A stretch of 64,000 nucleotides of DNA from Collybia mongolica (taxonomy: Eukaryota; Basidiomycota; Agaricomycetes; Agaricales; Clitocybaceae): assembly GCA_013420905.1 (NCBI GenBank), contig JAAXNY010000009.1:620001-684000 (forward strand). The letters run 5' to 3'. A program made the position numbers and the translations under genes. Shown one piece after another: positions 11,737 through 25,310 of this stretch. Position 1 is the stretch's first letter. Each line of letters starts with the position of its first letter. The notes beneath the pieces were generated by a model, which worked only from the letters and a program-made list of their open reading frames with translations, was not told the DNA's origin and did not search any database.

Positions 11737-14700
11737 ATGCCTACGAAAGGCACCGGAGCTGCGTCACAGGTTACTATATCCTCGTTCTTCCAGTCTTCTC
11801 CTGGGAAGGCAAAGACCAAAAAGAGGGCTATTTCACCTCTGGAGCCAATTGACCTGACCGTTGACAGCGATGGGGAGCCATCTGCTAAGAGACAGAAGCG
11901 GCGTGAGCCAGCGTCTCCAATGCGCGGGTCATCTACAGGCGCGGCAGAACTATGGCGCTTTACTCCTAGCTCTCCGGACAAGACAGAAGCTTCTAACGTG
12001 AAAATTAAAGAGCTCACTGAGGCAGAGAAGATCGTGAAGAGAGCACGTCACGAAGCTTTCAAGAATAAACTTCTTCTTGACAACAACCGGTTTCTTCGCA
12101 AGAGGTCTGACGTGCCCGTAATGCCTGTGGAAGAAATCTTCTCTGAAACTTCGGGGGAAGAGTCAGACCAGGCGTTCAAAGAGTTGAATCTCCTGTTCTC
12201 AAACAAGAGTAAAGGCAAGGTGAAGGCACCTCCCCCACCTCCAGGGGCTTCCAGGAGATCCCCAATATTGGGCCCTAGTGGGCAGCCTTACACGCCGCTT
12301 GAGTTACAGGTTAGATGTTAAACTACATAAAATTCAGCAAGCTCAATCTCCGGCACACGCAGGTGCTTCAATTGAAGAAAGACCATCCTGGGACTGTGTT
12401 AATGGTTGAAGTTGGGTATAAATATAAGTTTTTTGGTGATGACGCCAAGGTGAGTTTCAACGAGTCAATTGGCGGTCCTGGCTGATGACATCTAGGTGGC
12501 TGCAAAAGAAATGAGCATGGTCGCATTTACTGATCGTAATTTTCTCGTCGCATCTATTCCAACCCACAGACGTGAGGTGCATCTGAAGAAGTAGGTCAAC
12601 ATTCACTTTCTGTTACGAAAATATTCAAAATGTTGGACAGGCTCTTGGCACAGGGTTACAGGGTTGGAATAGCAAACCAAATAGAGACTGCTGCTTTGAA
12701 GAAAGCCAGTGAGAATAAGAACACTCCATTTACAAGGCAGGTTACAAACTTGTACACCGCTGCGACGTGAGTATCTTGAACACGTCCCAGTAATTTCATG
12801 CTAATGATCATAACAGATATGTAGATGGTCTCGATTCAGTGGACGAACAGGAACGATATACTCCACCCCCTTTTATGTGCCTCGTAGAAACACTTAAAGG
12901 GTCTGATACAGCCGACGTTTTTGTGGGTATGATCACGATATGCCCTAGTACAGGAGATGTTGTTTGGGATGACTTTGAAGGTGGGTAAACCCCGTAATTT
13001 GTGTAACGTAGCACGAGGCTGATCACGAATACTAGATACACTCATGAGAATCGAACTTGAGGTGAACCCATACTTAACATTGTTGCTGAGCTGACTGTAT
13101 TACAGACACGATTGGTTCATACAAGGCCCACCGAGCTACTCATCCCTGCAACTGGACTGTCCGAGCCTACCAAGAAAATGCTAACTCATTTTTCTGGGTG
13201 AGTCGTTTCTCGAATGATAGTGCTGTGGGACTTCAACTTCGAGTAGGATATCGTCAGCAGGGGACAAAATTAGAACCGAGTCGTTTGAGATATCAATGTC
13301 CTACGTCGACGCCTTTTCTTTTGTCTCAGATTTCTACACCGACAAGAAGAAAGCTGCAGCGGCTTCAGATAGTTTTAAGTCGGGCAAGCGCATTTTTTGA
13401 CTCTGTATAAGCCATTTCTCACGTCAATTGAATCAGGGAGGTTGATGGCAGAAGTCGCGGATTTTCCTAAGCGAGTGGTAATTGCCCTTGCTCATGCCAT
13501 CAAGCACCTCTCAGCGTTCAACATAGCAGACGCCTTCCTTGAAACGAGATTCTTCAGCAAATTTACGACCCGGGCACACATGCTCTTGGCAGCAAATACG
13601 TTGACAAACCTTGAAATATACCGTAACGAAACGGATTACACAACCCGCGGATCACTAATATGGATCCTGGACCGAACTAAGACCAAGTTCGGTGCGAGGC
13701 TTCTCCGAAACTGGGTTGGAAAACCTCTCGTGGACAAACGGTACATAATTCGACCTCGGATTCCATATCTCTTTAAATGAGGGCTCATTAGTGACCCAGG
13801 GTTCTGCAAGATCGTGTCGATGCAATCGAAGAAATCCTTGCCAGCTCCTCGGAGAAGTTGGTTACCCTTCGTCAGATTCTCAAGAAGCTTCCAGACCTAG
13901 CGAAGGGTTTATGTAGAATCCAGTATCGACAGGTAACTTCCGAAAAGTGTATCGTCTTAAGAGTGTCATACTCAATGTAATATTAAGTGTACACCTCAGG
14001 AACTTGCAATACTTTTGCCAGCTTTCGAGAAAATCGGAGGCGCTTTCGAAGCGGTTGAAACCCCCTCGGATGGTGGATTTAAATCAAGTGTTTTAAATGA
14101 TATACTTTACTCACTTCCCAAGCTCAAAAAGCCCATGAAAGAGTTATTGGGCGTCATCTCCTTAAAGCGAGCGGCGGAAGGTAATAAAGGTACAATGTGG
14201 ACAGACCCAGAACGATATCCTGGTATAGCGGATGCAGATCTGGTGCGCTTTATGGTTTGAAATGCTAGAATATGTCCTGACGATCTATCACTTGTATCAG
14301 GCAATCCAGTCAGTGGACGTTGAGCTTGCAGAAGAACTCAAATCAAGTCAGTTATGCTGTATTTTGAGACACTGAATCTTATACTTCTTTTGTAAAGTTC
14401 GGAAGCTTCTGCGTATGCCCTCTTTGAAATGGACATCCGTAGCAGGCGATGAGGTTTGTCGACGTTACGCCTGACTTTTTTGGGCTGCCAACAAAATAAT
14501 TTCTGTAGTTTCTTGTCGAAGTTAAGAGGAGCGAAAATAGGCCTATTCCTGAGACGTGGTACACACACTCAAAGTGCGAGGGCCACAATTTTCCATGATC
14601 AGTCATCTAAATGTCTACATGGTTAGGACGAAGTATTTCGCGCGATACCAATCTCCCTTGGTGAAACGAAAGATCGAAGAAAGGGCGCAATACCAGGAGA

Positions 14701-16054
14701 CTCTTCAGGTTTGCAGTGGTCTTACCCACTAGTCGTCAGCGACACTTATCATGTATCCTTGCAGGCGGAGTCGAACAAGGCCTTCTCGTCGTTTCTCGAG
14801 GAAATATCCGAAAAATACTACGGTGTGCTTCGGGACAGTGTCAACAAGGTGGCCATCGCAGATTGTGTCCTAAGCCTCGCTTTAGTTGCCCTTCAGGAAA
14901 ACTACGTGCGCCCTGTCTTTACAGACGACGATACCCTTGAAATAGTAGGCGGACGACACCCCATGGTCGAAGCTCTTAGATCAGATCCCTTCGTTCCCAA
15001 TACTGTTGAGATGGGGGGTGGCAAACCAAGGAGTAAAATTATTACTGGGCCAAATATGGGAGGGTAACAACCTCTTTCCTCTCCTGACCAACTTGTAATC
15101 TTACTGGAGCTGGCTTTTGTGTAGTAAAAGTTCGTGTGTCCGGATGATTGCTCTCATCGCTATCATGGCGCAAATAGGCTCATATGTTCCAGCTACCTCG
15201 GTGAGACTGGGGCTGCTAGACTCTGTGTTGACAAGAATGGGAGGTAGGTGTATGTGATTAAATTTGTCGATTAGTCTTATGGGGCTCTTTTACAGCGTCC
15301 GATGATTTGGCTCGGGGGCGTTCCACTTTTATGGTTGAGATGTCTGAGACCAGCGAAATTTTACACTCTGCGACCCATAATAGTCTTGTAATTCTCGATG
15401 AACTTGGCCGAGGAACATCCACGTTCGACGGGGTAAGTATGGCTCGGGTTTTCGCAATTATGACATTGACAATGCGTGTTTCATGCAGATGGCCATTGCG
15501 GGTGCGGTGCTACAGCAACTCGTAGAGACGATAAAGTGCAAAACACTTTTCATCACTCATTACCCTCAGGTAGCAACTAATCTTGCAAAGAAGTTTCCTC
15601 ATGAAATTCAGAACTTACATATGGGCTACGACGAAGAAACACGCATTAACGGGATACGAGAGATCACCTTTTTGTACCGATTGACCCCCGGCATTGCCTC
15701 AGGTTGGTATGATTTTTCTATGATTTTAGAAGTAAACTCAACGTACTTAAGAGTCCTTCGGTATTGAGTGCGGTCGGCTCGCTGGGCTTCCAGAGCCCCT
15801 CCTATTGGTTGCTTCGCAACGATCTTTAACATTACGAATCCAAGTTCAAGAGCGCACGAGGAGGAATCAGTAAGTTCTGAGATCTTTATATCGTTGAATG
15901 CAACAGATATATTCTACATCCCAGGATTCACGAGATTGTGCAGTTGATGAAACAGTGTCTTTCTACCAGAGGTGTAGTGGCTGCTGCCATGATGGAGGAC
16001 CTCAGTGCTCTAGTAATGTCCATGATCAAATCGACTGTTGGTTCGTCCGATTGA
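11737..16054 (+). CDS. MSH3: DNA mismatch repair protein MSH3
   Basis: The MutS-beta subunit, which with MSH2 recognises insertion-deletion loops in the nucleus. Residues 11-18 (QVTISSFF) are a PCNA-binding PIP box, followed by a basic disordered region (KRQKRR). The mismatch-binding domain starts at TPLELQ and continues with [15 protein letters not shown] and [17 protein letters not shown]. The core has [19 protein letters not shown], and the ATPase has Walker A TGPNMGGKSS (split by an intron at 15066-15124), Walker [15 protein letters not shown] and [11 protein letters not shown]. About 20 introns, all rejoinable in frame, so the gene looks intact. The join between FKS and LMAEVADF (near 13380-13440) needs either a GC donor at 13384 or a GT donor at 13379. 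The stop TGA at 16052-16054 lies about 100 bp from the POL5 stop. Confidence 0.93.
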
Positions 16055-16155
16055 CGAAGCCCGCGATATTTACTCTTCGCACACTGTTGAGAGTTTTTAC
16101 GCCCAGATGGATAAAAAGTAATAAACCGAAACCTGATAAAGAAAACTATCGACGC

Positions 16156-19100
16156 CTAGCTTTTATCCGTTTTGACCTTTTTCCGCTTCGTCCCTTTATC
16201 AACCGCTAGTTTTTCAATTCCTTTGGAATCTGGGGCTTTCCTCTTGGTAGATTTTCCACTTTTATCCATGATGACGGAGCCACTTGCTCTATCTACAATG
16301 TGGACGATCTGCTCGCACATTGTTTTCAACTGAGGGAAATTTTTGAAGTGACAAGACCCTAATCGCTTGGAAAGTGCTTTCCAAGCGTCTATTTGCCATG
16401 CCTCCCCCACACTTGTTGAGATTATACGTTGGGTTTGCCTCACGGCCACTAGCGCGACCTTCAGAACCTCCTTCAATTGGGAGGCCGACAAGGTAACCCT
16501 TTCATCGCATGCACTGGTGATAATCTCCGACAAGGATTTCCCGAGGGAGGTCATGAATTCTGGTATATCAGATAATGCCATGGGCCCCTGAAGTTATTTT
16601 AGTATCATAGCAAAGAGCCAAAAACGGAGCAATGCCCAGAACATACCATGACAGGTAGTTGGCCTACGAGCATCTCCAATAGCTTAAATATTTGAAGCTG
16701 TCGATAAGTGTTCACAGATTTGTCTGATAAATCAAGAAGATCGCCTCGAAGATGCCATGCGGTTGCGGGACAACGTCGAATGAAGTCCTGGAAGAAACTC
16801 GTGTTGAGGGCTGAGTTCTTCCTGGTAATGAAATCCGCTAGTGACTGGGAATACATTTGTACAAGGGGTTTCTCGGCATCCGCTTGAATAAGGACTTTAG
16901 AGAGATAGATGCTACCCTGGCTGAGTGTTGCTAACAGGTCCGAGGAGTGAACTTTTCGCGCACGTGAATGCAGGTCGGTGAGGACAGTTAAAATTTGATC
17001 TTTTTCGGCCCCAGAAGGAACGTCTTTGGATTTGCCTAGTCTGGATCTGAGAATGCCCTTTGCCTTGTCTGACAATTGCTTTTCGTCTGGGCCTGCTCCG
17101 GCAATAAGGTCGAACAAGGGTGATATTAACCGGACAATGTGAGCGCTCGAAGGCTGCTTCTTGACGAAAGTGTCCACGAGGTCGAGCACGCGATTCTTAA
17201 AATGGGTGGCCTCCCGTTGTACATCAACGTCTTGAAAGCGATGAATAGGTTGCCCAACAGAACGGTGGATATACTCACCTTTTCCTGATTTCCTTTCATT
17301 GATCCGCTGTCTGAAAACCTCTGCAAGTTGTTCGTCTATAGCCATCATTTGTTCATCGTCCATTAATTCTTCCTCCTCTTCCTCTGAGTCTCCTGTGGCC
17401 TCTTCAATCCCGTTGACTCTGAGGGCTTCCTCTATCTTGTTGCGCAGCTCAACATCCACTTCTTCATCGTTACTGTCGTCACCAGATTCTTCCTTACTTG
17501 CTTCACCCTCATCTTCTTCGTCTTCGTCATCATCATCGTCATCATCTTCCAACCCTTCATCCTCATCTTCAACTTCAGCTAATTCCGCCGGATCCCGACG
17601 TTCTAATTGCTGCCATATCAAGTCGAGTTTAAGAATTTGCGAAAAACGTTCCGATATGAATTAAACTAACCGTGACAATTAGGTCGATAGTTGATTCTTG
17701 AACGGCCCCAGATAAGAGGGCAAAGGCCTGGTTGCCTACAGTACGCATGTATGCCGTAGACTTCTCCAGGAAACCGATGACCGTGTCGACAAAAACGTCA
17801 ATAGGTTCTGGAGCAGATTCGCCAGAATCGGTAACACGTTTCTTGGATTTTTTGCTCTCCTTCCTTTCCATGAACATGCGTGTAGCGCCGTCGATACATG
17901 CCTGATTATAAAAACGGTTGTGGACGAAGGATTACATGTTTACAGATCGACATACCTCCAAAGCTTCTGTGTCGACTCCCTCGTTATCTCCTGCGCAATA
18001 TTGTTGTAAGACTGTTGCCGATAGCATGAGCTCAGCGCCCTTTGCTGCTTCTTGTCGTTCACTCGATTCCTAGCGACGAGTAGACTCAGAACTAAACAAT
18101 CCACTGGCGATAGAACCCCCAACCCACCAATTTGAGCCGTGCAGCGATTTCCAGCGCCTTGTTTCGCAGGGCAATATCGTCTTCGTCAATATCGCTCAAT
18201 AATGTAAGATGTTTGCTGTCTTTTTCCAGAGTTTGGATTGTTGACAACACTTTTGAGACCCAAAAGTCTCCATCTGATGCTACCGCAGACACCTTCGATG
18301 ACTTATCCCCAGACTTCACAATAGTGGTTTGACCGTTCAAGTCACCAAGACAGCCCAGGAGGCGCGCGCGGCAGCTTTGTCGAAGGTCGTCTGAAAACGG
18401 AGGAGATGGTAAGGAACGTAACTGTGAAATAAAAATTAATAATGTGCGTTATATAACACAATAACTTACACCACGGTATGGGCTCTTCTCAGATTTCTTT
18501 TTTATGATGAAGAGCCCATTGATAGTTAGCCAGTCCAGAACAGATAGGACCCATTCATCGCTTTTTGGGACAGCTCCACTTCTAATCAAGCCACCTAGCT
18601 GGTCGATAATCCATACTCGTCGAGCATTGATTGTTTGAACATCAGTCCTAGCTAAATATCAGGTCAATGGTTTGAGAACCATATGATGCATACCGACTTT
18701 TCCTTGCCATCCGGAAAGTCGATTTGGGTCAAAAGGTATTCAATATAATTCTTGATACCCTCCACATCCATTGAGGTTAGTATCGTTTCAACAGTCTTGG
18801 TTTTTGTCAGTTTATCGAAATGTTGGCTCCCGTGTCGTCCCGTTAGCTGTAAGATCAAGGCAAACCCAAGGTGAGGATTATTTTGCACAAACGATTGCAC
18901 TTCCGTGACCTGAGTACTCTGTCAGAAACATTTTTCGGTCAAGAAGAAACAAGTAGTACCGCTTGTGTTGCGATTTTATGGAGGTATCGATCGCGATGTG
19001 ATAAATGGTTGATCCATGATCTCATGAAGTTTTTCGTAAACAGCATTGGCATGCTGTTCTGGTCTACGCGTGGCAGCGCTTTTTGGAAGACCTGGAAACC

Positions 19101-20334
19101 CCAATACTTACGTTCCTGGGAGGAGGTCGATGAGAACAAGGATTCTGAACACATATCAATGAGAAACGCGCAATCTACTGAAAGGACAGATGCACACCAT
19201 CCACCACAACGCGGTAAAATTCTTGGAATGACCCTTTTGGCGGGCTAGGTGAATTAGGCCCAGGGAGGAGTTGGTCTAAGATAATATCCCAAACATAATG
19301 TAGCTGGGGTTTCCATGAGCCAGCGGACGCCTTTGGAACGTCTTTCGCATCCTCGTCATCTGCAGTAGATTCCTATAGCGAAGTTCGATTAAACATAACG
19401 CATAAAAAGCTAGTCGTGACAACCTTCAGGATACGCGCAAGGCTTTGAAGATTGCTGACATTGAGGAGATCGGGGTTTTTAAACGAAGGAGAGAAGAACT
19501 TTTTCCAGTCACGATCCGGGTGAAGGTTCTGCAACTTAAGAGCCAGAGCAACTTTTTCTGGGGACCAGACCTTGTTCTCGATGAAGAGGTGCTGGAGAGT
19601 GACATCAATAGCATTGTCTTTCCAGTCAACATCGGACCCTTCCAGTGCATCGATTGCCAGTATAATCGTCCACCAGACACTCTCCCGCAACCAAGACTTT
19701 TTTTCTCCAAGAATAGTTAGTTGTGTGATCGCTTCTTCGTAACTAGAGGCCGAAGAGGCCTGGGCAGCTGAGGAAGCAGAGGTCACCAAAGCCCCAGTTC
19801 GTACGAGAAGGCCAGATTGAATGATAGATGTAATGCCGAACAACCTCGCGAAGAGAATATCGCGTTCCTCCTGGCCCGTGATTGAGCCTTGGGCTTTCGT
19901 CTCGTTCATGATCAGCGTGATTATTTGAGAGCAAGTAACCGTCTCTATCCGAGACAGAAGCTATAGAAATTTCGACCATGAGAAAAGTATCTTGGGTTTG
20001 ACACTATCTACACACTCACCTCTGTTAATGCAACCGCGAAACCCAGCCTACTGCTCTCCCTCGGGCTTGCCAAACCCCGCACAAGCCTCCGTATCGAGTA
20101 CGACACATCCTGTGCATTCAGGGCATCTAGTCCATCAGATTTCGTGGCACTTTCTTCATCCTCGTCTTCACCTTCATCCTCTTCCTCAGATTCTGAATTT
20201 AGACCAGATGCATCTTTCGAAACAAACTGCGCCTGAAATTGTTCCAAAGCTCCAATAAGCTTGACAGATGCGTCAATGCGCTCCTTTTTCGATGTTGAAG
20301 ACAGATGCCAGAAGAGCGGCAGCGTCGTCGTCAT
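16156..20334 (-). CDS. POL5: POL5 / MYBBP1A-type nucleolar protein (DNA polymerase phi family)
   Basis: Despite its name, this HEAT-repeat-like family acts in ribosomal RNA synthesis and ribosome assembly in the nucleolus, not in DNA replication. The N-terminus has FWHLSSTSKKERIDASVKLI and RRLVRGLASPRESSRLGFAV, the family signature, followed by RDILFARLFGITSIIQSGLL. A highly acidic tract (about 17340-17590, including long Asp/Glu runs) separates the helical repeats from the C-terminal part. The protein ends in a Lys/Arg-rich tail (GTKRKKVKTDKS) typical of nucleolar targeting. It spans 4.2 kb with many short introns. The start MTTTLPLFWHL at 20334 is the first Met of the conserved block. It converges on MSH3. 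Confidence 0.88.
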
Positions 20335-20586
20335 TTCGTGTGGCGGACGTTCACCCACAACTTTTTTTCCATGGTTGATCGGTTGTTTTGATGTGTATGA
20401 GGCCAGGTACCTAACCAAGCAGGCACAAATCCTCCCCGATCACCCAGAGCACCGAGCAGGCCCTCAATGACATTTACTTATGTAAATCTCTACAATGTGC
20501 AGTTCTATAATTAAATAAAGTATGCTCTTTCCGTGATGTGCCAAGTCCTGTATGTGTAAAATAAAAATCCAACTTGTGTCCCTTCT

Positions 20587-21491
20587 TCAATAATGCACCG
20601 AATGACCTTTTACCCCATGCCTACACTTCTCGCAGTCCGCTCTAGGGCCCATCGTAAAGCGCTGTTTCCGTGGAGAGTTCACATTCAAATACGATGACAT
20701 TGGTGATGAACTGGCCATCGGGCTATTCGACACAGGTGATCCTGGCCGGGTAGCAGGGGTGAATGCAGGTTCGACGTTCTGATATGGGCGAGGCGGAGGT
20801 ATAGGCGTTGGTGGGAGGATATTCACCATAGGGCCGCCAGGCGTCATGGATGAGGATGGCGGAGTTGTATTCGAATACCGCTGATTCCCTTGCTGCTGTC
20901 GCATAAGCGCTGTGTGCGCATACTGTGTCGTTTGTATCGGAGGGAGCTCCGGCTTCTGGCCGTGGTCCGCCAATAACATCTCGTCGTGGTCCATATTCTG
21001 GGGAAAGAGATAATGGGAGAGAGGTGAAGAGGGGAGGAAATAGAAAAGCCCTCAACCTGATGCAAAAGAAACACAGGCATTGGTGAAACGCAGACATACC
21101 ATGTCTTCATCCTGTTGCTGCTGCTTTTCTTCCCCCACCGCCTCCGCTAGAAACGGGTCTGCCACTGGATTTACGGGACTATCAATCGAGAGCCCGTCCG
21201 CCTGCCGTACCCAGTCCTCCGAGGGATACCTGGTATTACTTGTAGAACACCATGGGCCGTTGATGTACCGGTGCCCTAAAGCAGACGCAGGTGACGCGAT
21301 CGTGACGGCGTCGTCACTGATGATCGCAAGTGAGAGCCGTTTCTAAGGGAAGACCCGCTGATGAGCCACCGGTAGGCTTTTGAACTGAAAACGCGTACTG
21401 GAGGGCGCTCGAGGGGGCTACCTTCAGGCGACCTTGTCCTCTTGGAACGAATGGTACGGAAGGGGGGCGAATGATGGAGGTCAACTTCCAT
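20587..21491 (-). CDS. Short conserved basidiomycete protein with C-terminal Cys motif
   Basis: I do not recognise a named family. Exon 1 starts MEVDLHHSPPFRTIRSKRTR, exon 2 gives KRLSLAIISDDAVTIASPAS and a YPSEDWVRQADGL segment, and exon 3 starts NMDHDEMLLADHG and ends RFTMGPRADCEKCRHGVKGH. The donor of intron 1 is GTACGC after ERPP, which gives a continuous frame; the nearer GTAGCC donor does not. The middle is Pro- and Gln-rich. The final CxxC...H...H spacing could bind one zinc but is too short to call a known finger. About 240 residues, probably nuclear given the basic N-terminus. It lies 252 bp beyond the POL5 start in the same direction. Confidence 0.68.
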
Positions 21492-21850
21492 CTGTAGCAT
21501 TGAAAGGACGGTAAAGTGATTGACGTTGAAGATTGGATTTATGTAGCACCTGAAGAGACAAAGGACCGTTTGGCGGCGTTGGCGCAAATTTGGGAGGATA
21601 GGTCACGGTCACATCATGATGTAAGAAACGAGATCACAATGGTGGGTGCGCGTCGCAAACTCAAAGATAGTTCTACAACAATGATGGTATTCTGCAAAGC
21701 GCTATTTTTTTTTACAAGGTACGTAAGTCGTTAGTGTATACATGACTGATTCTACATTCGAATGATCTACAAGGCGTGCAAGAGAGCGTGTGTGTGAACA
21801 TGAAGCTAGATAATCCCCGAGACAGAAAATGGACCTCTAGTCAATCAAGC
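21492..21850. other. Intergenic, 359 bp
   Basis: Upstream of the CxxC protein and downstream of the trehalose phosphorylase stop. T- and A-rich, with a TTTTTTTTT run near 21707. No gene seen. Confidence 0.5.
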
Positions 21851-24814
21851 TCAATTTCCCTGGACGTCGACTGCTCGGGGCAATCTGGGCTCCCCAGCAA
21901 TATATGCCTCTCCAGTTTCTGTGCGCAGCATATCATTCAACCACGCGCCCTTCGGCTGCAGTTTGACGCCGCGGTGGTACATAACCGCGAGATAGAGCCA
22001 CGCGGCCGCATTACCCACAGTCCCGACTTCGTCAGACACATGCGTCTTCGCGTACTCGCTCACCTTCCTGTAGAGCCCTTCGTCGGTGTGAAGTTCGTAC
22101 AAGTGCTGGGCGACGGCAGTGTTATCGCCTGGCGCGGTGAGGTACCCGGACTTGCCATGCTCGATCTGCAAGGGGATGCCGCCGGTTTGGCACGCAATGA
22201 TGGGGATACCGGCGTGCACCGCCTCAGAGACCTTGACCTCAAAACCTTCGCGGGTCGAGAGCTGGAGCGCAATACGTGCGTTCGCCATCAGCGCGTTGAG
22301 GACTGTTTCAATTGGGATCAGCATTATGACGACTACGAACAGAGTAGTACCAACGCACGCTGATCGCTAGGTGGCAGCCTCATCACGACAATGTCCTTTG
22401 CGTACTCGACGTACGCATCGGAGTTGATGAGTTGCATCACTAGGTCGTAGATGATGCTTGCATCTGGATCGTCGACGGCACCGTGGCCGCAGATCAACAG
22501 CTGTGGGTGCTCATCCTCACCGAGTTCGGGTGCCTTTGACTCGAGGAGTTTGCGGAACTTGGCGTACGAATCGATAACATTAGGAATACCTACATAGGAC
22601 CAAGTCGTATCAATATATGCCATTTTATATGTGAATGGAGGGTGCTTCACCTTTGGCTGGGTCGAAACGTGCGACCTGGACAATGTAATCGCGCTCAGGC
22701 CACCGGAGCTCGTTCATTTTCTCCTTGGCACAAAGGCTTCTGAACTCCCCCATGTAGAATTGCGAGTCCCTGTGTATCATCTTCATCAGATGAGGACCGA
22801 AACAATTTTGGTGGACACGTACCAAGGGTCCAAATCCTTGTTAAGACCATCAAGCCTACGCACACCGCGATTGGTCAGATAATCTCAGTCAGCTGATAGG
22901 GTATGCGTCTACCACGTACCAATCAGTGGCGGCGCCCAAGAGCGCCAGCTTCTCAACGGGCACATCGCTTGGCACGAACTTGCTCACAGGATGACCTGTC
23001 CAAACAGATTAGCTTGGTCTTTGTTTAGAGTCAAGTGGCTGACTGATGAACAAATCCGCGAGCTGAATGTTGTTCCACAGGTACTTCCACACCTCCTCCT
23101 GGGGGGATCCGGGTACATGGACCAGGTCACTACGAATCTCGATGTGCGAGCGATAAATGATAGGCAGCTCAGGGCGGACTTTCTTGATCAATGGGATAAG
23201 ACCAGGCATCTGGGGATCATCTATTCCGCATGTCAATGCGTGAGTATGAGAAAAAACAAATGTGAATGTGGTTACACACCGACGAATGCGATGTCGACGC
23301 CACCAGGTGCGAGGGGGCCGCCTTCCGCGGTCCAACGGAGTCCATTCTTGAGGATCCAGGCATCGAAGTTATCCTTGGCATCCTGGGTGAGGCGCAGGTC
23401 CGGGGGTGCCACACCTTGCAGAATATTGTGGTTGTTCTTGGTTGTGCGGAAGACGCTTGGCGATGGATTCGGAACGTACCTGACAGGACGAGAGATAAGG
23501 GAATGTGGAAATACGACGTTTATAGAGGGGAAGTCCCGTCTTTGCCGGAAGAAGGGCGAGGCGTTGAAGAAAGACTTACCAGGCAGCATCAACATCCAAT
23601 GCCGTAAGGAACCTGATCAGGGCATGACGCATCTGTCAAGATGATGGGATGTCAAATTAATATGTTTCTTGCGCAGTAAACGGGGATAACGTACCAGAGC
23701 GACACCGCCTGTTGACATTCAATGAAAAAATCAGAGTCTAAAACGATAAATGCGATCAGAACTGCTTACCTCCTTGTGGGGTCGATGAGAAGAAGCCGAT
23801 CTTGACTTTTTTCTCACGAAGCTCATCAGCAAGCTTGATCACCGCGTTCCAAGTCCTGCCCAGTAGGGGGGTAGGTCAAGGCGTGTTCAAACTACGATTG
23901 CGGGTGTAGCTTACCCAGAGCCGACAGTCTTTTTGTACTCATCAAGGTCGTCAATGAGGTGAATTTTTCCGGCAGCGTCGACGGTGACCTGATTCCGGGG
24001 GCCAATGCTGAGACGAGGGTTGTTTCCAGGGCCAAAGTACATGATACACTTGCGGGCAGCAGAGTCGGCTTGCTCGTCCAGGGTGCGTTGGATGGGAAGC
24101 CGATCAGAGACACCGGATGGAAGCGCGCCGCCGGCAGGAAGATGGGCCGATTCGACATACATGGTAGGAGTCTCCGCACCGGAAGGCACGTAAGATCCCG
24201 TGGTGGAGGAGATACGGTGCTTGACATTAGGACGAGTGATGGAGTCAGTGTGGAAGGGCTTGATGTTGAAGACGATCGGGACGATGTCCATGTCGAGCCA
24301 GAGACGCGTGCATAAGTTTGGAGTCTAGGGAGTATATTTCTTGAGCGGGAGATCAGATCATTATATTAGTGATCGCGGGTACCTCTTTAAGGAGAGTGAG
24401 AGTGACTCCGGCTCCAAGGAATTTGCACAAATGTTCCGTGGAGAACTTGCGAAGGGTGTCAAGGACGTGGAGTTGAATCGCCTTTGCGTTCTTTTCGTTT
24501 TCGCCTTTTGTGTAGGGGATGGTGGCGGAAGCGAAATCGGTGCTGTAGACGGAATCGTGAACGGAGATGGCGATTTCATACTGGGAATCGTTGTTGACAG
24601 GACGGCCGGCGATACCAGCCCACATAGGCTGGAAAACATAAGATCAAGACAATCATTAGGAGATCTAGATGGCGATGAGACGGGGGAAACTAACGGTCAG
24701 GCTGGCGAATGTGGCGGCAACATTGGGCTTTTGGGTTGTGGTGACGCTGGAGGAAAGTCTGCGACGAACGGCCGCTGAAGGCTTGGACTCGAACTGGTGG
24801 TTGGAGGGGGCCAT
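21851..24814 (-). CDS. Trehalose phosphorylase (retaining, glycosyltransferase family 4)
   Basis: Catalyses reversible phosphorolysis of alpha,alpha-trehalose to glucose and alpha-glucose 1-phosphate, a cytosolic route to mobilise the main mushroom storage disaccharide. The whole length follows the mushroom enzyme: start MAPSNHQFESKPSAAVRRRL, then TPMWAGIAGRPVNN, LCTRLWLDMDIVPIVFNIKP and GSYVPSGAETPTMYVESAH. AWYVPNPSPSVFRTTKNNHN, PLAPGGVDIAFV and IYRSHIEIRSDLVHVPGSPQ come next, then the C-terminal GT-B lobe with DYIVQVARFDPAKG, LLICGHGAVDDPDASIIYD, LSTREGFEVKVSEAVHAGIP and HGKSGYLTAPG. There are many introns and no in-frame break was found. It is divergent from the TFIIB-like gene with about 500 bp between the starts. 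Confidence 0.95.
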
Positions 24815-25310
24815 GGTGGGATAGAAAGAAAGATGGAAAACAAGATACGAGGGTTATATAGGGGAAAAACAAGAGACCGGGGCTGAAGATAGAAGGAGGT
24901 AACCGTAAATGGCAGCTGAACTGACGGGACGAGGCATGGCTGCAGCATGGCGATGGATATCCAAATCCAAATTCAAAGCCAGGACCCCGATCCCTCCGCA
25001 TTCGCGTCATATCCAACAACAACAACAAAAAAAAAACAAATTAGAAAAACAAGACGCGTTTAACTTCATTTACATATTTAAAATTTAAAATTCACGCGCA
25101 ATCAGGGGTCTCGGCTGCAGGGATGCGCACGTGCCATGCACGTGCACCCTTCGACTCCGCGTCAAAACGACGGGCCAGCCTCGAGGTCCCCCCCCTTCCC
25201 CAGTTACTTCCAGCCATTTCGGCCGGTTTTCGCACAGGATCAGTAAGAGATACCCCCGTTTGCCTCTCTCCATTGTCCTTTTTTTCTTCTTCACATCAGA
25301 CGACAACCCA
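24815..25310. promoter_or_regulatory. Divergent intergenic region, trehalose phosphorylase / TFIIB-like
   Basis: 496 bp between start codons. It contains an A-rich stretch at 25013-25050 (CAACAACAACAAAAAAAAAAC), AT-rich ATTTAAAATTTAAAATT at 25076-25092 and two copies of CACGTGC at 25128-25134 and 25139-25145 (GCACGTGCCATGCACGTGCA). E-box or G-box type CACGTG motifs are plausible bHLH sites. Pyrimidine runs precede the TFIIB-like ATG. Function is inferred from position only. Confidence 0.45.

Noticed and set aside
16055..16121. Frame after the MSH3 stop reading [22 protein letters not shown] to a TAA
   Set aside because: It looks protein-like but lies in another frame with no usable intron to join it (only about 23 bases available). 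MSH3 already has a natural stop at 16052-16054.
17299..17664. Long Ser-rich plus-strand frame
   Set aside because: It is the antisense of the Asp/Glu tract of POL5 (GA-rich codons read as TCN).
20587..21491. Known zinc finger in the short CxxC protein
   Set aside because: CEKCRHGVKGH has two Cys and His residues but is too short and lacks the spacing of any finger I know.
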